Part shown: positions 28,059-40,895 of the stretch, one piece after another
Layout of the letters: every line of letters starts with the position of its first letter
How positions within the stretch are numbered: position 1 is the first letter of the stretch
Source of the DNA: Sapria himalayana
Taxonomy: Eukaryota > Streptophyta > Magnoliopsida > Malpighiales > Rafflesiaceae
DNA: 64,000 bases
NCBI GenBank assembly: GCA_029783825.1
Contig: JAREIK010017949.1
Location: 1 to 64,000 of the forward strand
Direction: 5' to 3'
The notes under the pieces: generated by a model
Database searches by the model: none
What the model was told of the DNA's origin: nothing
The model's input: the letters and a program-made list of their open reading frames with translations, nothing else
Made by a program: the position numbers and the translations under genes

Positions 28059-28075
28059 TCCCATGAGCAGCCCTA
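28059..28075 (+). repeat. Right terminal inverted repeat, hAT element 1
   Basis: TCCCATGAGCAGCCCTA pairs with the left end at 25127-25143. Confidence 0.85.
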
Positions 28076-28083
28076 CTAAATGC
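28076..28083 (+). repeat. Target site duplication, hAT element 1, right
   Basis: This second copy of CTAAATGC leads into the continuation of the type B barcode (ATATAAAGTTAAATCA). Confidence 0.85.
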
Positions 28084-31000
28084 ATATAAAGTTAAATCAT
28101 TAAACTCCTAAACCTCATAATGCCTAAATACATAAACCATTAAACTGCTATATACTACTTAATAATTAATAAATCTAACTTTTTTTCTATTTATTATAAT
28201 TTTAAATATTCATTTTAATTATTTATTAGTTTATTTTTATAGAAATATTTATGAAAAATAAAATTATGAGTACGACATATATACTTTAATTAATTTATTT
28301 TTAATCAAAAAAAATATGCTTATAAAAGAAGTAAAAATTTAAAAATTAAAAATTAAAAATTATTATCCAGTAATATTTTTACTTTAATTTTGAATCAATT
28401 TGGATTGTAAAATTTTTTAATTAATATCAATGTTTTTACTAATAGTTTATTAATTTAAATTTTGATCATTATTATATTATCTATCAATAAAATTATTTAT
28501 ATTGAATTTATATCAATATAATTATTAATATTATTATAACTAATATTGTATTTACATTTCAAAAAATTTTAAATATTATTATATTTTCAAAGGTTATAAC
28601 CTATGAAGATGATAAAAAATTACAATTTTTTTTGTTATTTTATTGTTTAAATAAAACCTATAAACAACTAAATGCCTAAAAACATAAATTGCTAAACTCC
28701 TAAATGACAAAACCTCTAAATACATAGACCATTAAACAGGTGTACATTAATAAAAAATCATAAATCTCAATTTAATTTATATTAAGTGTAATTTTATATT
28801 TAAAGTTTAATTATTTATAAGTTTATTTTTATAGAAATATTAATTACAAAATAAATTTTAGTGAGACGGATGTAATTTAAATAATTTTTTTTTATCAAAA
28901 AAAATATATATCCTTATAAATAGAGGCAAAATTTTAAAAACCAAATTTTTTTATTTAGTAATAAATTTTATTTTTATTTAGAATCATTCTAGATTTTGCA
29001 ATTATATTTTAATTTATATCATTCTTATTAATAATAGTTTATTAATTTTTTATTGATCATTATTATAATATCTATTAATAAAATTATTTATATTGAGTTT
29101 ACATTATATATAATTATTAAGATTATTATTCCTGAATATTATATTCACATTTAAAAAAATTAAAAATTATTATATTTTCAAAGGTTATAACTCTCAAAAA
29201 TTAAAAAAAATCAAAAAATTAAATTTTTTATTTTATCATTCTTTAAATAAAAATAATAAATCACTAATGGCATAAACACTTAAATCACTAAACCCCAAAA
29301 CACCTAAATACTTAAAGCATTAAATATCTATAAAAAAATTATTTATATTGAATTTAAATAATATAGAATTATCTAGATTATTATAACAAAATAAAATTTT
29401 CACATTTTAAAAAAATTTAAAAATTATTAAGTTTTCAAAGGTTATAACATTTGAAAATAAGAAAAAATAAAAAAATAAATTTTTTGTTATTAGATTTTTA
29501 AATAAAATCTATAAACCACAAAATACTTAAATTCTTAATGACTAAACTCCTAAACCCTGACATCCAATAAAAACATAAGCTTTTAATAGTATACTTTAAT
29601 AATAAATAATAAATCTCATTTTTTTTTATTCATTATAATTTTAAATATTCCATTTTAATTATTTATCAGTTTATCTTATTAGAAATATTAATTACAAAAT
29701 AAATTATACTGAGACAGATATAATATAAATATTTATTTTTCATCAAAAAAATATAAGATTATAAAAAGAGGCAAAATTTATAAAACAAAATATTATTATT
29801 AAGTAATTTAATTTAATTTAATTTTGAATAATTTTAGATTTGCAATTATATTTTAATTTATATCATTCTAAATTATAATAGATTATTAATTTATTATTGC
29901 TCATTATTATAATATATTATAAATTTATTTATATTGATTTCACATTATCATATAATTATCAAGCTTATTATAACTAATATATATTCACATTTCAAAAAAA
30001 AATTTAAATTCTTATATTTTCAAAGGTTATAACCTTCAAAAATTAGATAAATCACTTAAGGCATAAACACTTAAATGACTAAATCCCAAAACACCTTAAT
30101 ACTTAAACCATTAACCTGTATATCCTGAATAATAAATAATAAATATCAATTTTATTTGTATTCATTAATAATTTTAAATATTTATTTTAATTATTTCTTA
30201 GTTTATTTTAATAAAATTATAAATTACAAAATATAAATTATAAGGAAGACAAATATAATTTTATTAATTTATTTTTAATAACAAAATATAAACTTATAAA
30301 AAAAGCAAAATATTAAAAAAAATTATTATTTAGTAAATATACTTTTGATTTTGAATAAATTAGATTTTTGCAATATATTTAAATAATATCTATCTTATTA
30401 ATAAAGTTTATTAATTTATTTATTGATCATTATTATAATATCTAGCCAATGTGATTATTTATATTGAATTTAAATGAGTTATATTTATTAAAATTTATTA
30501 ACTAAATATATATTTACATTTCAAAAATATAGAAATTTTTATATTTTCATAGGTTATAACTCTTCAAAATTAGACAAAAAAAATTTTTTTTGTTATATCA
30601 TGTTTAAATTAAAACTTATAGACCACTAAATGCCCTAACACTTAAATCTATAAACTCCAAACACAAAAGCCCCTAAATACTTAAAATGTAAACTTGTAAA
30701 CCTTAAATATAATTTTAAATAATTATTTTTCATCAAAAAAAAAATTATAAGCTTATAAAAAGAAGAAACAACTTAAAAACAAAAATTATTGTTAGGTAAT
30801 AAATTTTACTTTGATTTTGAATAAGTTTAAGTTTTGCAATTATATTTTAATTTATATCTATTCATATTAATAATAGCTTATTATTTATTTGATAATTGAT
30901 ATCCTATCAATCAATAAAATTGTTATATTTAGTTTATATTATATATAATTATAATGATTATTATACTAAATATTGTATTCACATTTTAAAAAATTTCAAA

Positions 31001-32845
31001 TTATTATATTTTCAAAGTTTATAACCTTTGAAAATGTGAAAAAATTTCAAAAATATTGTTTTTGTTATTTCATTGTTTAAATAAAACCTATAAACCACTA
31101 AATACCTAAAAATATAATCGCTAAACTCCTAAAATACAAAATCTCTAAATACTTAAACCATTAAATTGGTAAACATTAATAATAAATCATAAATCTCATT
31201 TTAATATATATCAATATAATTTTAAATTTTTATTTTAAATATTTATCAATTTATTTTTATAGAAATAGTAATTACAAATAAATTATTAGGGCGACAGATC
31301 TAATTTAAATTAAAACACTAAACCTAAATAATAAATAATAAATCACATTTTTTTTATTATAATTTTAAATATTCATTTTAAGTATTTATATGTTTATTAT
31401 ATATAAATTTTAATTACAAAATAAATTGAGCTAGACAAAAATAATTTATATAAATTATTTTTCATCAAAAATTATAGATAATCTTTTAGAAAAAAAAATT
31501 TTCAAAACAAAAATTATTATATAGTAATATATTTTGCTTTGCTTCTGAATCAATTTAGGTTTTGTAATTATATTTTAATTGATATCTATCTTATTAATAA
31601 TAGATTATTAATTTATTTTTTGATCATTATTAGAATATTTATCAATAAAATTGTTTATTTTGAATTTACATGATATATAATTATTAAAATTATTATACAT
31701 ACATATTATATTTACATTTGAAAATAATTTAAAAATTTTTATATTTTAAAGGTTATCATCTTTGAAAATAAGATAAAATCACAAAAATAATTTTTTTTTT
31801 TATTTTATTGTTTATAAAAAATCTATAAACTACTAAATGCCTAAACGCTTAAATCATTAAACTCCAAAAGCCCAATACCACAAAACCCTTAAATTCTTAA
31901 GCATTTAAACCATCTTTAAAGGTTAAGTATTTATTTATAATATATAAATATCTATCAATAAATAATAGTTTATTAATTTATCTTTTGATCATTTTTATAT
32001 TTATATTATATTTAGTTTATTATAGCTATCAATAAATTGTTTATTTTTATTTACATGATATATAATTATTAAGTTTATTATAACTATATATTGTCTTCAC
32101 ATTTAAAAAAAAATTAAAAATTATTATATTTATAAAGGTTATAACCTTCAAATTGATAAAAATTTGTAAAATAATTTTTTTGTTATTTCATTATTAAATA
32201 AAACATATAAACTACTAAATGCCTAAACACTTAAATCACTAAACTCTAAACTCCTAAATACTTAAACCATTAAACCGGTATACCCTAAATAATTAATCAT
32301 AAATCTCATTTTTATTTGTATTCATTATAATTTTAATATTCATTTTAATTATTTATTAGTTTATTTTTATAATAATATTAATTGCAAAATGAAATTATGA
32401 ATGAGACAAATATAACGTAAATAATTTATCTTTATCAAAAAAATTTATAAGCTTATAAAAAGAATCAAAAATTTAAAAATAAAAAATTATTATTTAGTAA
32501 TATATTTTACTTTGATTTTGAATCATTTTAGTTTTTGCAAATATATTTTAATTAATATCTATCTTTTTAATAATTATTTTTTAATCTATTTTATGATCAG
32601 TATTATAATATCAATCAATAAAATTATTTATATTGAATTTACATTAAATTTAATTTTTATGATTATTATAATTAAATATTGTATTAACATTTGAAATAAA
32701 TTAAAAATTATAATATTTTCAATGGTTATAACCTTGAAAATGAGAAAAAATCATAAAAATAATTTTCTTGTTATTTAATTATTTAAATAAAATCTATAAA
32801 CCACAAATACCTAAATACTTAAATTACTAAACTCCTAAACCCTAA
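28084..32845 (+). repeat. Satellite array, + orientation, between hAT 1 and module copy 2
   Basis: Barcode order is B (rest of the interrupted monomer), C 28592, J 29180, I about 29440, J about 30022, K about 30550, C about 31020, a fused short monomer near 31300, then M (31750), N (32140) and O (32730), ending against the module. Types M, N and O occur only next to the module (also at 44600-45690 and, inverted, 61590-62700). The word CATCTTTAAAGGT near 31910 marks M. No gene is supported. Confidence 0.8.
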
Positions 32846-33594
32846 TACTGCTCCACCACACACACATAGTGATGGACCACAGTACACGTGCACATATTCT
32901 TGTCCATTTTGGTGTAGCATTTAGAGGGGATAGCAGTACTAGAATCAGCCAGAAGTATGGGCCACCAGCTTGTAGAGGGCCCCCACTAGCAAGCAGGGAT
33001 GATAAAATTCAGACAACCGATGAGACCGAGCAAAGTGGTCGGGAGTAAACCTAGGAGTAGCTAGAAGTGGGTCCCGCTAGACCTATCACGTAGCATAGAG
33101 GGCCACCCAACTGTCGCCAACAGGAGTAGCGGGGAATCCATGAATAATCGGAGAGATGGAAAAATCAGAAGCATCGCCAAGCAGGGCCAGTAAGCAATGG
33201 AGTCTAGACCAGCCACACGAAAGCGAAAGATTCAAACTTGTAGTTTATGTTTGTAGACTTATTTGTATTTTGGACTTTGTATGCACCATGTACTTGTAAA
33301 GATGGATCATGACATACTCACACACACAATCTTGTTTGTTCTCTATGTAGCATGCAAGGAGTGCAAATTGACCGATGAGTATCTCTAATTGGGGCCCACT
33401 AATGTTTTTTGTAATTAAACATTAGGTGATGCTACACTCCCAAGCGCAGATTACATAGCTTTATAGCATTTTGTAATTTTACTTGTATTCTAGCTTGGTT
33501 GTACGTGTAGATAATTAGACTATGAGATAGACCTCATCACACATGCCACCGATGCATGCATTTTTTTTGATATTGTGTCGGTGCAACATACAGC

Positions 33595-33696
33595 AACTTC
33601 TTTGAGCTCGAGGAGGAAGCATTCTTTCCCAAGAGATACTTTTTTGAGGATTATTGGAGCAAAAGAATGTCGAATTCAGCGGTTAGAATGAATTGA
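33595..33696 (+). pseudogene. Conserved 34-codon open tail (possible captured exon end)
   Basis: The frame reads ELEEEAFFPKRYFFEDYWSK and then RMSNSAVRMN before TGA. The same frame is open in copy 3 (46447-46548) with mostly similar residues. It has a stop and several changes in the inverted copy 4. It is preceded by a pyrimidine-rich stretch ending in CATACAG, which could be a splice acceptor. It might be the last coding piece of a captured gene followed by its 3' untranslated region. I do not recognise the protein. Confidence 0.3.
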
Positions 33697-34091
33697 CAAA
33701 GTGTTGTAGATATGGATTTGTGGATTTATGGGTATTTAGTTTTAGATGTATTCTATTGCATAGCAATGACATAGGCAAACACTTGATGCTGCAAGTCACA
33801 CACATGCATAATATTATATTTGCATAGTTTTAATATGGTGCATCATTCAGGTTCCTCCAAATGGCTTGGACAAATCTGAATGGAAAGGACGTAGTGTGCA
33901 TAATGACTAACTACCAACTCTGATGTCCGGGAATGCGAGGTGATTTTAGTTGTATTCGCACGCTTGGAATTATTAGGTATTATGTTTTTTATGTATTTTA
34001 TCCATAGAATCATTAAGGTGCATAGAATTTTGTGGGATAGCCTAAATTAGTCAGCTTTTAAGTCTCTTGTAAGTTGTGTGCCTAAATGATA

Positions 34092-34123
34092 AATAAAGTG
34101 TGTATTTCCCAAAAAAAAAAAAA
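34092..34123 (+). other. Poly(A) signal and A-run, module copy 2
   Basis: AATAAA at 34092-34097 is followed 13 bases later by 13 consecutive A. Confidence 0.6.
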
Positions 34124-34205
34124 TCATAAACCCTAAACTTTAAATCCTAAACCTTAAACCATAAACTATAACCCTAACCATAAACCATAAATCCTAAATC
34201 TCATG
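34124..34205 (+). repeat. Degenerate telomere-like tract, module copy 2
   Basis: Words such as AAACCCTAAAC, AATCCTAAACC and TAACCCTAACC recur with a loose 7-14 base phase. Confidence 0.65.
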
Positions 34206-35298
34206 TTTTGTACTTATATAATCAAATGACTAAGTGTTAATAAAAATTGAAATTCACAACTTTTAAGAATGTCACCGATTTATCTTTTTGTATATGTAAC
34301 ACAAAGTCATGACTCAAGGGTGAGTTATGAATTCAGTCTCTTTCTTGCTTTAGATTATTGTAGCATTAGCAATGGTCATTATTGTATATTTTATCTCTAG
34401 AACACAAAATCATATTGATGAGAATATGCCATAACATGTCTCTCTGTTTAACATATTATTATGGCACTAAGAATGATCATGAATACATATTTAATTACTA
34501 TAATATTGGGTCATAGAATTGTATATGACCATAGCTTATGCATTTTATCTTTATATTGCAAAGTCATTGCACTAGGAACGATTATAACTTTGGACATTCC
34601 TCAAAAGCAAAAGTCATGACCCTAGAAATAGTTAAAGCTCGAGTACTACTCTTTATAACTTTCTATAGCTAAAATTCTTGGGATTTGAAATATCACTATA
34701 GCTTTTTCCTTTGATTTGTGACCTCAATTGTCAATATGCAAGACTAATATTTTGAGCAATGATTAAAACATTTTATACATTTGAATATTTTTCATTTTTA
34801 CATTTCTGGGTATTGTCAACTTGTATACTTAACTCATTTAATATAAGAAGAAAGAAATGATATTTTTCATATCCATGAGGATATAAAAAAAAGGCTTAGA
34901 CATGGCAATAAAATAAATATTTTGATTCTAAATTGAAAGAGGGCCCATACTTCTTGCCCTGCGCAAACCACCCGGGGGCTAGTTTGTTCTAATAGGCTAC
35001 AAGGTGATATTTTTTTAGAGGTGAACTATGTTTTAAAAAAATTGCTTCGAGTGTGTGCATGAGATATATTTTAGAACAAATTACAATAATCAATATAAAT
35101 AGCATACTCAATAACTAGTTATTTCAACACATAGGGGTACAACTTTGGTTTAGTCTGTTAGCGTACATGAGTCAAATTACCTTTGATAGCCCAGTGATTT
35201 AACATCAAATATGATGAGACATAATATAGATAATGTAAAATCTCCTATTATTTTGTTTAGAGCTTTAGCAATCATTATAGAGTTGAGAGAGGAACAAA

Positions 35299-38200
35299 AT
35301 AAATTATTTTAATTATTCAGTATAATTTAAATTTTTATTTTAATTATTTATCAGTTTATTTTTATAGAAATATTAATTACAAAATAAATTATTAGTGAGA
35401 TAGATATAACTTAAATTAAACTGGTATACCCTAAATAATAAATAATAAATCTCATTTTTTTCATTATATTTTTAATATTCATTTTAATTATTAATTTTTT
35501 ATTTTTATATAAATATTAATTAAAAAATAAATTATGAGTTAGACAAATATAATTTATGTAAATTATTTTTAATCAAAAAATATAGATACTTTTTAAAAGA
35601 AAAAAAAATTTAAAAACAAAAAATTATTATATAGTAATATATTTTGCTTTACTTATGAATCATTTTATGCTTTGTAATTATATTTTAATTGATCTCTATC
35701 ATATTAATAATAAATTATTAATTTATTTTTTGTTCATTATTAGAATATTTATCACTAAATTTGTTTATGTTGAAATATGATATATAAATATATTGAATAT
35801 TATAACTAAATATTGAATTCACATTTCAAAAAAATTTAAATTTTATTATATTTTCAAAGGTTATAACCTATCAAAATGAGAAAAAATTACAAATTTTTTT
35901 TGTTATTTTATTGATTAAATAAAACCAATAAACCACTAAATGCCTAAAAACCTAAATCGCTAAACTCTTAAAAGACAAACCCTCTAAATACTTAAACCAT
36001 TAAACTAGTGTACATTAATAATAAATCATAAATATCATTTAAATTTTTATTCATTATAATTTTAAATTTTTATTTTAATTAATTTTCAATTTATTTTTAT
36101 AAAATATTAATTACAGAATAAATTATTTGTCAGACAGACCTAATTTAAATTAGACCATTATACCCTAAATAATAAATAATAAATATCATTATTTTTAATT
36201 ATAATTTTAAATATTCATTTTAATTTTTTATTTGTTTATTTTTATATAAATATAAATTACAAAATAATTTATGAGTTACACAAATATGATTTATGTAAAT
36301 TATTTTACATCAAAAAATTATAGATAAACTTTTTAAAAGAAAAAAAAATTTCAAAACAAAAAATTATTATATAGTAATATATTTTGCGTTGCTTCTGAAT
36401 CATTTTAGGTTTTGTAATTATATTTTAATTGACATTTATCATATTAATAATAGATTATTAAGTTATTTTTTCATAATTATTAGAATTTTTATCAATAAAA
36501 ATGTTTATATTGAATTTATATGATATATAAATATAATGATTATTATAACTAAATATTGTATTCACTTTTAAAAAAAATTTTAAAATTATTATATTTTCAA
36601 AGGTTATAACCTTTGAAAATGTGAAAAAATAAAAAAAAATATTTTTTCTTTGTTATTCTTTTGTTTAAATAAAACCTATACACCACTAAATGCCTAAGCA
36701 TTTAAATCACTAAACTACAAAATCCCGATACCTCTATATAGATAATCCTTTATATCAGTATACCCTAAATAATAATTTAAAAAATTCATTTTGATTGTTT
36801 AGTTTTTTATTTTTATATATGTATTAATTATTAAAATAAATTATGAGTTAAAAATATAATTTATAAAAATTATTTTTAAACAAAAAATTGATAAGCTTAT
36901 AAAAAGAATAAAAATTTTAAAACAAATAATTATTATTTAGTAATTTATTTTGCTTTGATTTTGAATCATTTTAGGTTTTGTTATTATATTTTAAATAATA
37001 TTAATCTTATTCATAATAGATTTTTAATTTGTTTTTTGATAATTACTAGAATATCTATCAATAAAATTATTTAAATTGAATTTATATGATATATAATTAT
37101 TATGTTTATTATAAATAAATATTGTATTCACATTTAAAAAAAATTCAAAAATTATTATATTTTCAAAGGTTATAATCTTAAAAAATGAGAAAAAATAATA
37201 AAAATCAATTTTTAGTTATTTTGTTTTTGAAATAAAACCTATAGACCATTAAATGCTTACTTACTAAAATTAGTAAGCTCATAAACCCCTAAACCCCTAA
37301 ATACATAAACATTTTAACATCTATATACTACTTAATAAATAATAAATCTCATTTTTATTTCTATTTATTATAATTTTAAATATTCATTTTAATTATTTAT
37401 AGTTTAATTATTTAGAAAAATTATTTACAAAATAAATTTCGAGTGAGACAAATATTATTTAAATAATTTATATTTAATCAAAAAAAATATAAGCTTATAA
37501 AAAGAAGGACAAATCTAAAAATTAAATATTATTATTTAGTAATATATTTTGATTTGATTTTGAATCATTTTGTGTTATTTAAATATATTTTAATTAATAT
37601 TTATATTATTAATAATAGTTTATTAATTTAATTTTTGATCATTATTATAATATCTATCATTAAAATTGTTTATATGTAATTTATATGATATATAATTAGT
37701 AAGATTAATATAATTATACATAGTATTTGCATTTCAAAAAATTTTAAAAATTATTTTATTTTTAAGGTACCTTGGAAAATCTGAAAAAATCTTAAAATTT
37801 TTTTTTTATTTTTATTATATATATAAAACCATAACCCACTAAATACCTAAAAACATAAATTTATAAACTCCTCAATGACAAACTCCTAAATAATCAAACT
37901 ATTAAACCGGGATAACACATATAATAAATCATAAATCTCATTTTAATTTGTATTCATTATAATTTTAAATATTCATTTTAATTATTTATTAGTTGATTTT
38001 TTATAGAAATATTAATTACAAAATGAATAATGAAAGAGATAACTATAATTTTAAGAATTTAAATTTAACCAAAAAAAATAAGCTTATAAAAAGAAGTAAA
38101 AATTTAAAAACAAAAAAAATTATTATTTAGTAATATATTTTACTTTGATTTTAAATCATTATATAAAGGTTTTGCAAATATATTTTAATTGCTATCAATC

Positions 38201-39639
38201 TTATTAAGAATAGTTTATTAATTTATTATTTGATCAATTTTATAATATCTAACAATAAAATTACTTATATTAAATTTAAATGTCTTATAATTATTAAATT
38301 ATTATAAGTAAATATTATATTTACATTTAAAAAAAATTTAAAAATTATTATATTTTCAAAGGTTATAACCTTCAAAAAAGATAAAAAATAACAAAAATAA
38401 TTTTTTTATTATTTTATTATTAAAATAAAACTTATAAACCACTAAATGCCTAAACATTTATATCTCTAGACTCCTAAACCCCAAAACCCCTAAAATACTT
38501 AAACCATTAAACCTATATAACCTAAATAATAAATAATAAATCTCATTTTTATTTGTATTCATTATAGTTTTAAATATTCATTTTAATTATTTTTTAGTTT
38601 ATTTTTATAGAAATATTAATTACAAAATAAATAATGAGTGAGACATATATAATTTAAATAAATTATTTTTTATAATAAAAAATATAAGCTTATAAAAATA
38701 AACAAAATTTAAAAATTTTAAAATTTTAAAATTTTAAAATTTTATTTAGTAATATAATTTACTTTGATTTTGAATTATTTTGGGTTCTGCAAATATATTT
38801 TAATTAATATCTATCTTATTAATAATAGTTTATTAATTTATTTTTTGATTATTAAAATAATATATATTAATAAAATTTTTTAAATTGAATTTACATCATA
38901 TATAATTATTAAGATTATTATAACTAAGTATTATATTCATATTTTAGAACTATTAAAAAATTATTATATTTTCAAAGGTTATAACCTTTGAAAATCACGA
39001 AAATTCATAAAAATAAATTTTTTGTTATTTCATTGATTAAATAAAACCTATAAATCAATAAATAAAATCTAAATGTGTAAACATATTAATTAATAAACTC
39101 ATTAACCCCAAAACCACAATAAACTTAAACCATTAAATAGGTATACCCTAAATAATAAATCATAAATCTCATTTTTATTAGTATTCATTATAATTTTATA
39201 TATACATTTAAATTATTTATTAATTTATTTTTATAGAAATATAAATTAAAAAATTAATTAATAGTTAGACAAATATAATTTAAATAATTTATTTTTGATC
39301 AAAAAATATATAAGCTTATAAATGGATACAAAAATTTATAAAATTAAAATTAATATTTAGTAAAATATTTCACTTTGATTTTGAATCATTTTAGTTTTTG
39401 TAGATATATTTTAAACAATATCAATCTTATTAATAATTATTTATTAATCTTTTGTCTGATCATTATTATAATATATATCAATATAATTATTTATATTGAA
39501 TTTACATGATATATAATTATTAAGATTATCATAACTAAATATAGTATTCACATTTAAAAAAAAATTAAAAATTGTTATAGTTTCTAAGGTTATATTAAAT
39601 TTTTTGTTATTTTATATTTTAAATAAAACCTATAAACCA
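35299..39639 (+). repeat. Satellite array, + orientation, between module copy 2 and hAT 2
   Basis: Barcodes in order are a fused monomer (35401), C 35860, a second fused monomer (36145), A' 36600, D 37170, E about 37765 (core mostly lost), F 38360, G 38980 and an H remnant at 39590. This repeats the order A'-D-E-F-G seen in the regular units. Perfect 28-bp palindromes occur at 36593-36620 and 38968-38995. An (AAAATTTT)-like microsatellite lies at 38707-38750. Confidence 0.8.
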
Positions 39640-39647
39640 CTAAATGC
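39640..39647 (+). repeat. Target site duplication, hAT element 2, left
   Basis: CTAAATGC is repeated at 43339-43346 and is identical to the duplication around element 1. Confidence 0.85.
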
Positions 39648-39664
39648 TAGGGGTGCTCATGGGA
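39648..39664 (+). repeat. Left terminal inverted repeat, hAT element 2
   Basis: TAGGGGTGCTCATGGGA matches the left end of element 1 with one difference. Confidence 0.85.
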
Positions 39665-40623
39665 CGGGACGAGATGGGGATTACAAATCTCTAGTTCCTT
39701 CCCATAGTTCTGAGATTTTTTTTTAAGATCCAGACCCATCCCTTAGGTTGAAAATATTAGGATGGGACGGGACAGATATCGGGGATTTTGGGTAGGATAA
39801 AATGGTTCTGGGATGGAACGGAGTTCTCACATTTTTTTTCAATTTATTTTCTTAAAACCGGCCAAGTTAGTTCATGTCAAAACCTTTTGTTGTACCATTT
39901 CTCATTCCTTAGTTATGTATATTTCAAACTCAAATTGGGCCAATTTTGTTTTGTCAAATAGGCTGAATACCGCAAACGAGTTCCATTACCTTGTAAAAAG
40001 CTTTGGTGTGAAGAAAAGGATAGAAATGTTAAATAGAATGGGACCTAGTTGTGTGATTAATTTGGTTATTTGTTTTGTCACAAGTTGGCTTTGTTCAGCT
40101 GAGTGAAAGTTAACCATAATAGCAATACTATATTTTTTAAATAATTATTTAAGATATTAAGAAATAGCTAAAGATGACCACAAACATTAGTAGCATCAAT
40201 TACTACTTAAGTAATCGCTAAAATTAGGCAGCTTAATATAACAAAAAAAAATACAACTAATAAAAACAATGATAATAATCATTTCAAAGGTCCGTTCCGG
40301 AACATCAATGAAAATCCAAACCCAATTAATTATCTCTTCTACAACTCCTCCCTTTTCTTCCTCCACTATAGAAGGACAACCAAAGATGAAAACATGTTAA
40401 TCATGTAGACATAAATTTCAAAGATGAAAGAGTAATAAAAAAACAAAATCTTATTTTATAAAATTTAATACACCCATTCCAAATTTAGTTGGCCAACTAT
40501 AGTTGGAAAAATATTTGGATCTTGAGACCCCTCTAAAAATTGTAATTGAACCATATTTTTTTTAAATTGAATGAATAAAATAAGTAAAAGTGAAATTAAT
40601 ATTTACAATATTTGTATACTAAC
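39665..40623. other. hAT element 2, subterminal and 3' non-coding region
   Basis: GC-richer motifs (GGGACGGGACG, GACCCATCCC, GATGGGACGGGAC) run up to about 39830. The rest is AT-rich sequence that may include the last intron and 3' untranslated region of the transposase. A possible splice donor (CAG then GTTAGT, minus strand) sits at 40624/40623. Confidence 0.55.
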
Positions 40624-40895
40624 CTGATTCATTATCATCAAGGTCTCGAACTAATTCTTCAATATCAATAGTTTTGTTTGAGCAACTCAACCAATCTTAT
40701 AGACATATGAGAACTTAAGCTATAATAGGTGTTAAAGAACTCCTAAATTTATCTAAAGTTCTCCCCCAAGTGTTAAATGTAGATTCGTAGGCCATAGTAG
40801 ATGCTTGGATAGCAAATACATCTCTTGCTACATTTGCCAAAGAAGGATACCTAACCTCATTTACCTTCCACCAGTTTAGAAGATCAAAATCATTT

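Larger units (their letters stand above)
25127..28075 (-). mobile_element. hAT DNA transposon, copy 1 (2949 bp, dead)
   Basis: The ends are TAAGGGTGCTCATGGGA on the left and TCCCATGAGCAGCCCTA on the right, an imperfect inverted repeat of about 17 bp, bounded by the 8-bp duplication CTAAATGC. It interrupts a type B satellite monomer. The first 200 bases and last 150 bases are richer in G and C, with repeated GGGATGGG/CCCATCCC-like words typical of hAT subterminal regions. Compared with copy 2 it lacks about 740 bases (equivalent to 40418-41157 of copy 2), including the coding part for the dimerisation domain. The transposase runs on the minus strand and is broken. Confidence 0.92.
32846..34123 (+). 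mobile_element. Possible retroposed polyadenylated transcript within module copy 2
   Basis: The segment ends with AATAAA (34092-34097) and an A-run (34111-34123). The 10-mer TAAACCCTAA occurs immediately before it (32836-32845) and again 3 bases after the A-run (34127-34136), which would fit a target duplication from reverse-transcriptase-mediated insertion. The 10-mer is also a low-complexity word common here, so coincidence is possible. No reverse transcriptase is encoded. Alternatives are a captured gene end or an unknown non-autonomous element. Confidence 0.4.
32846..35298 (+). repeat. Non-satellite module, copy 2 (most complete)
   Basis: The block is 2.45 kb and much less AT-rich than the flanking satellite. 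It has three parts. The first is 1.27 kb ending in AATAAA and 13 A (32846-34123). The second is a telomere-like tract (34124-34205). The third is about 1.1 kb of unclassified sequence with several TCATGA words (34206-35298). The left flank is a type O monomer and the right flank re-enters a monomer at TTCAGTATAAT. The same flanks occur at the other copies, so the module travels with the satellite. I recognise no gene family in it. Confidence 0.85.

Noticed and set aside
34124..34205. A true chromosome end
   Set aside because: The CCCTAAA-like words are degenerate and few, and lie inside a duplicated module surrounded by satellite on both sides.
32846..35298. A Helitron carrying a gene fragment
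   Set aside because: I could not find a TC start, a CTRR end with a nearby hairpin, or insertion between A and T at the module borders.
39813..40106. 97-codon + strand frame in hAT element 2, with a shorter relative at 25388-25642
   Set aside because: Partly open in both copies because the copies are duplicates. It lies in the subterminal region, differs in frame near its end, and has no known domain.
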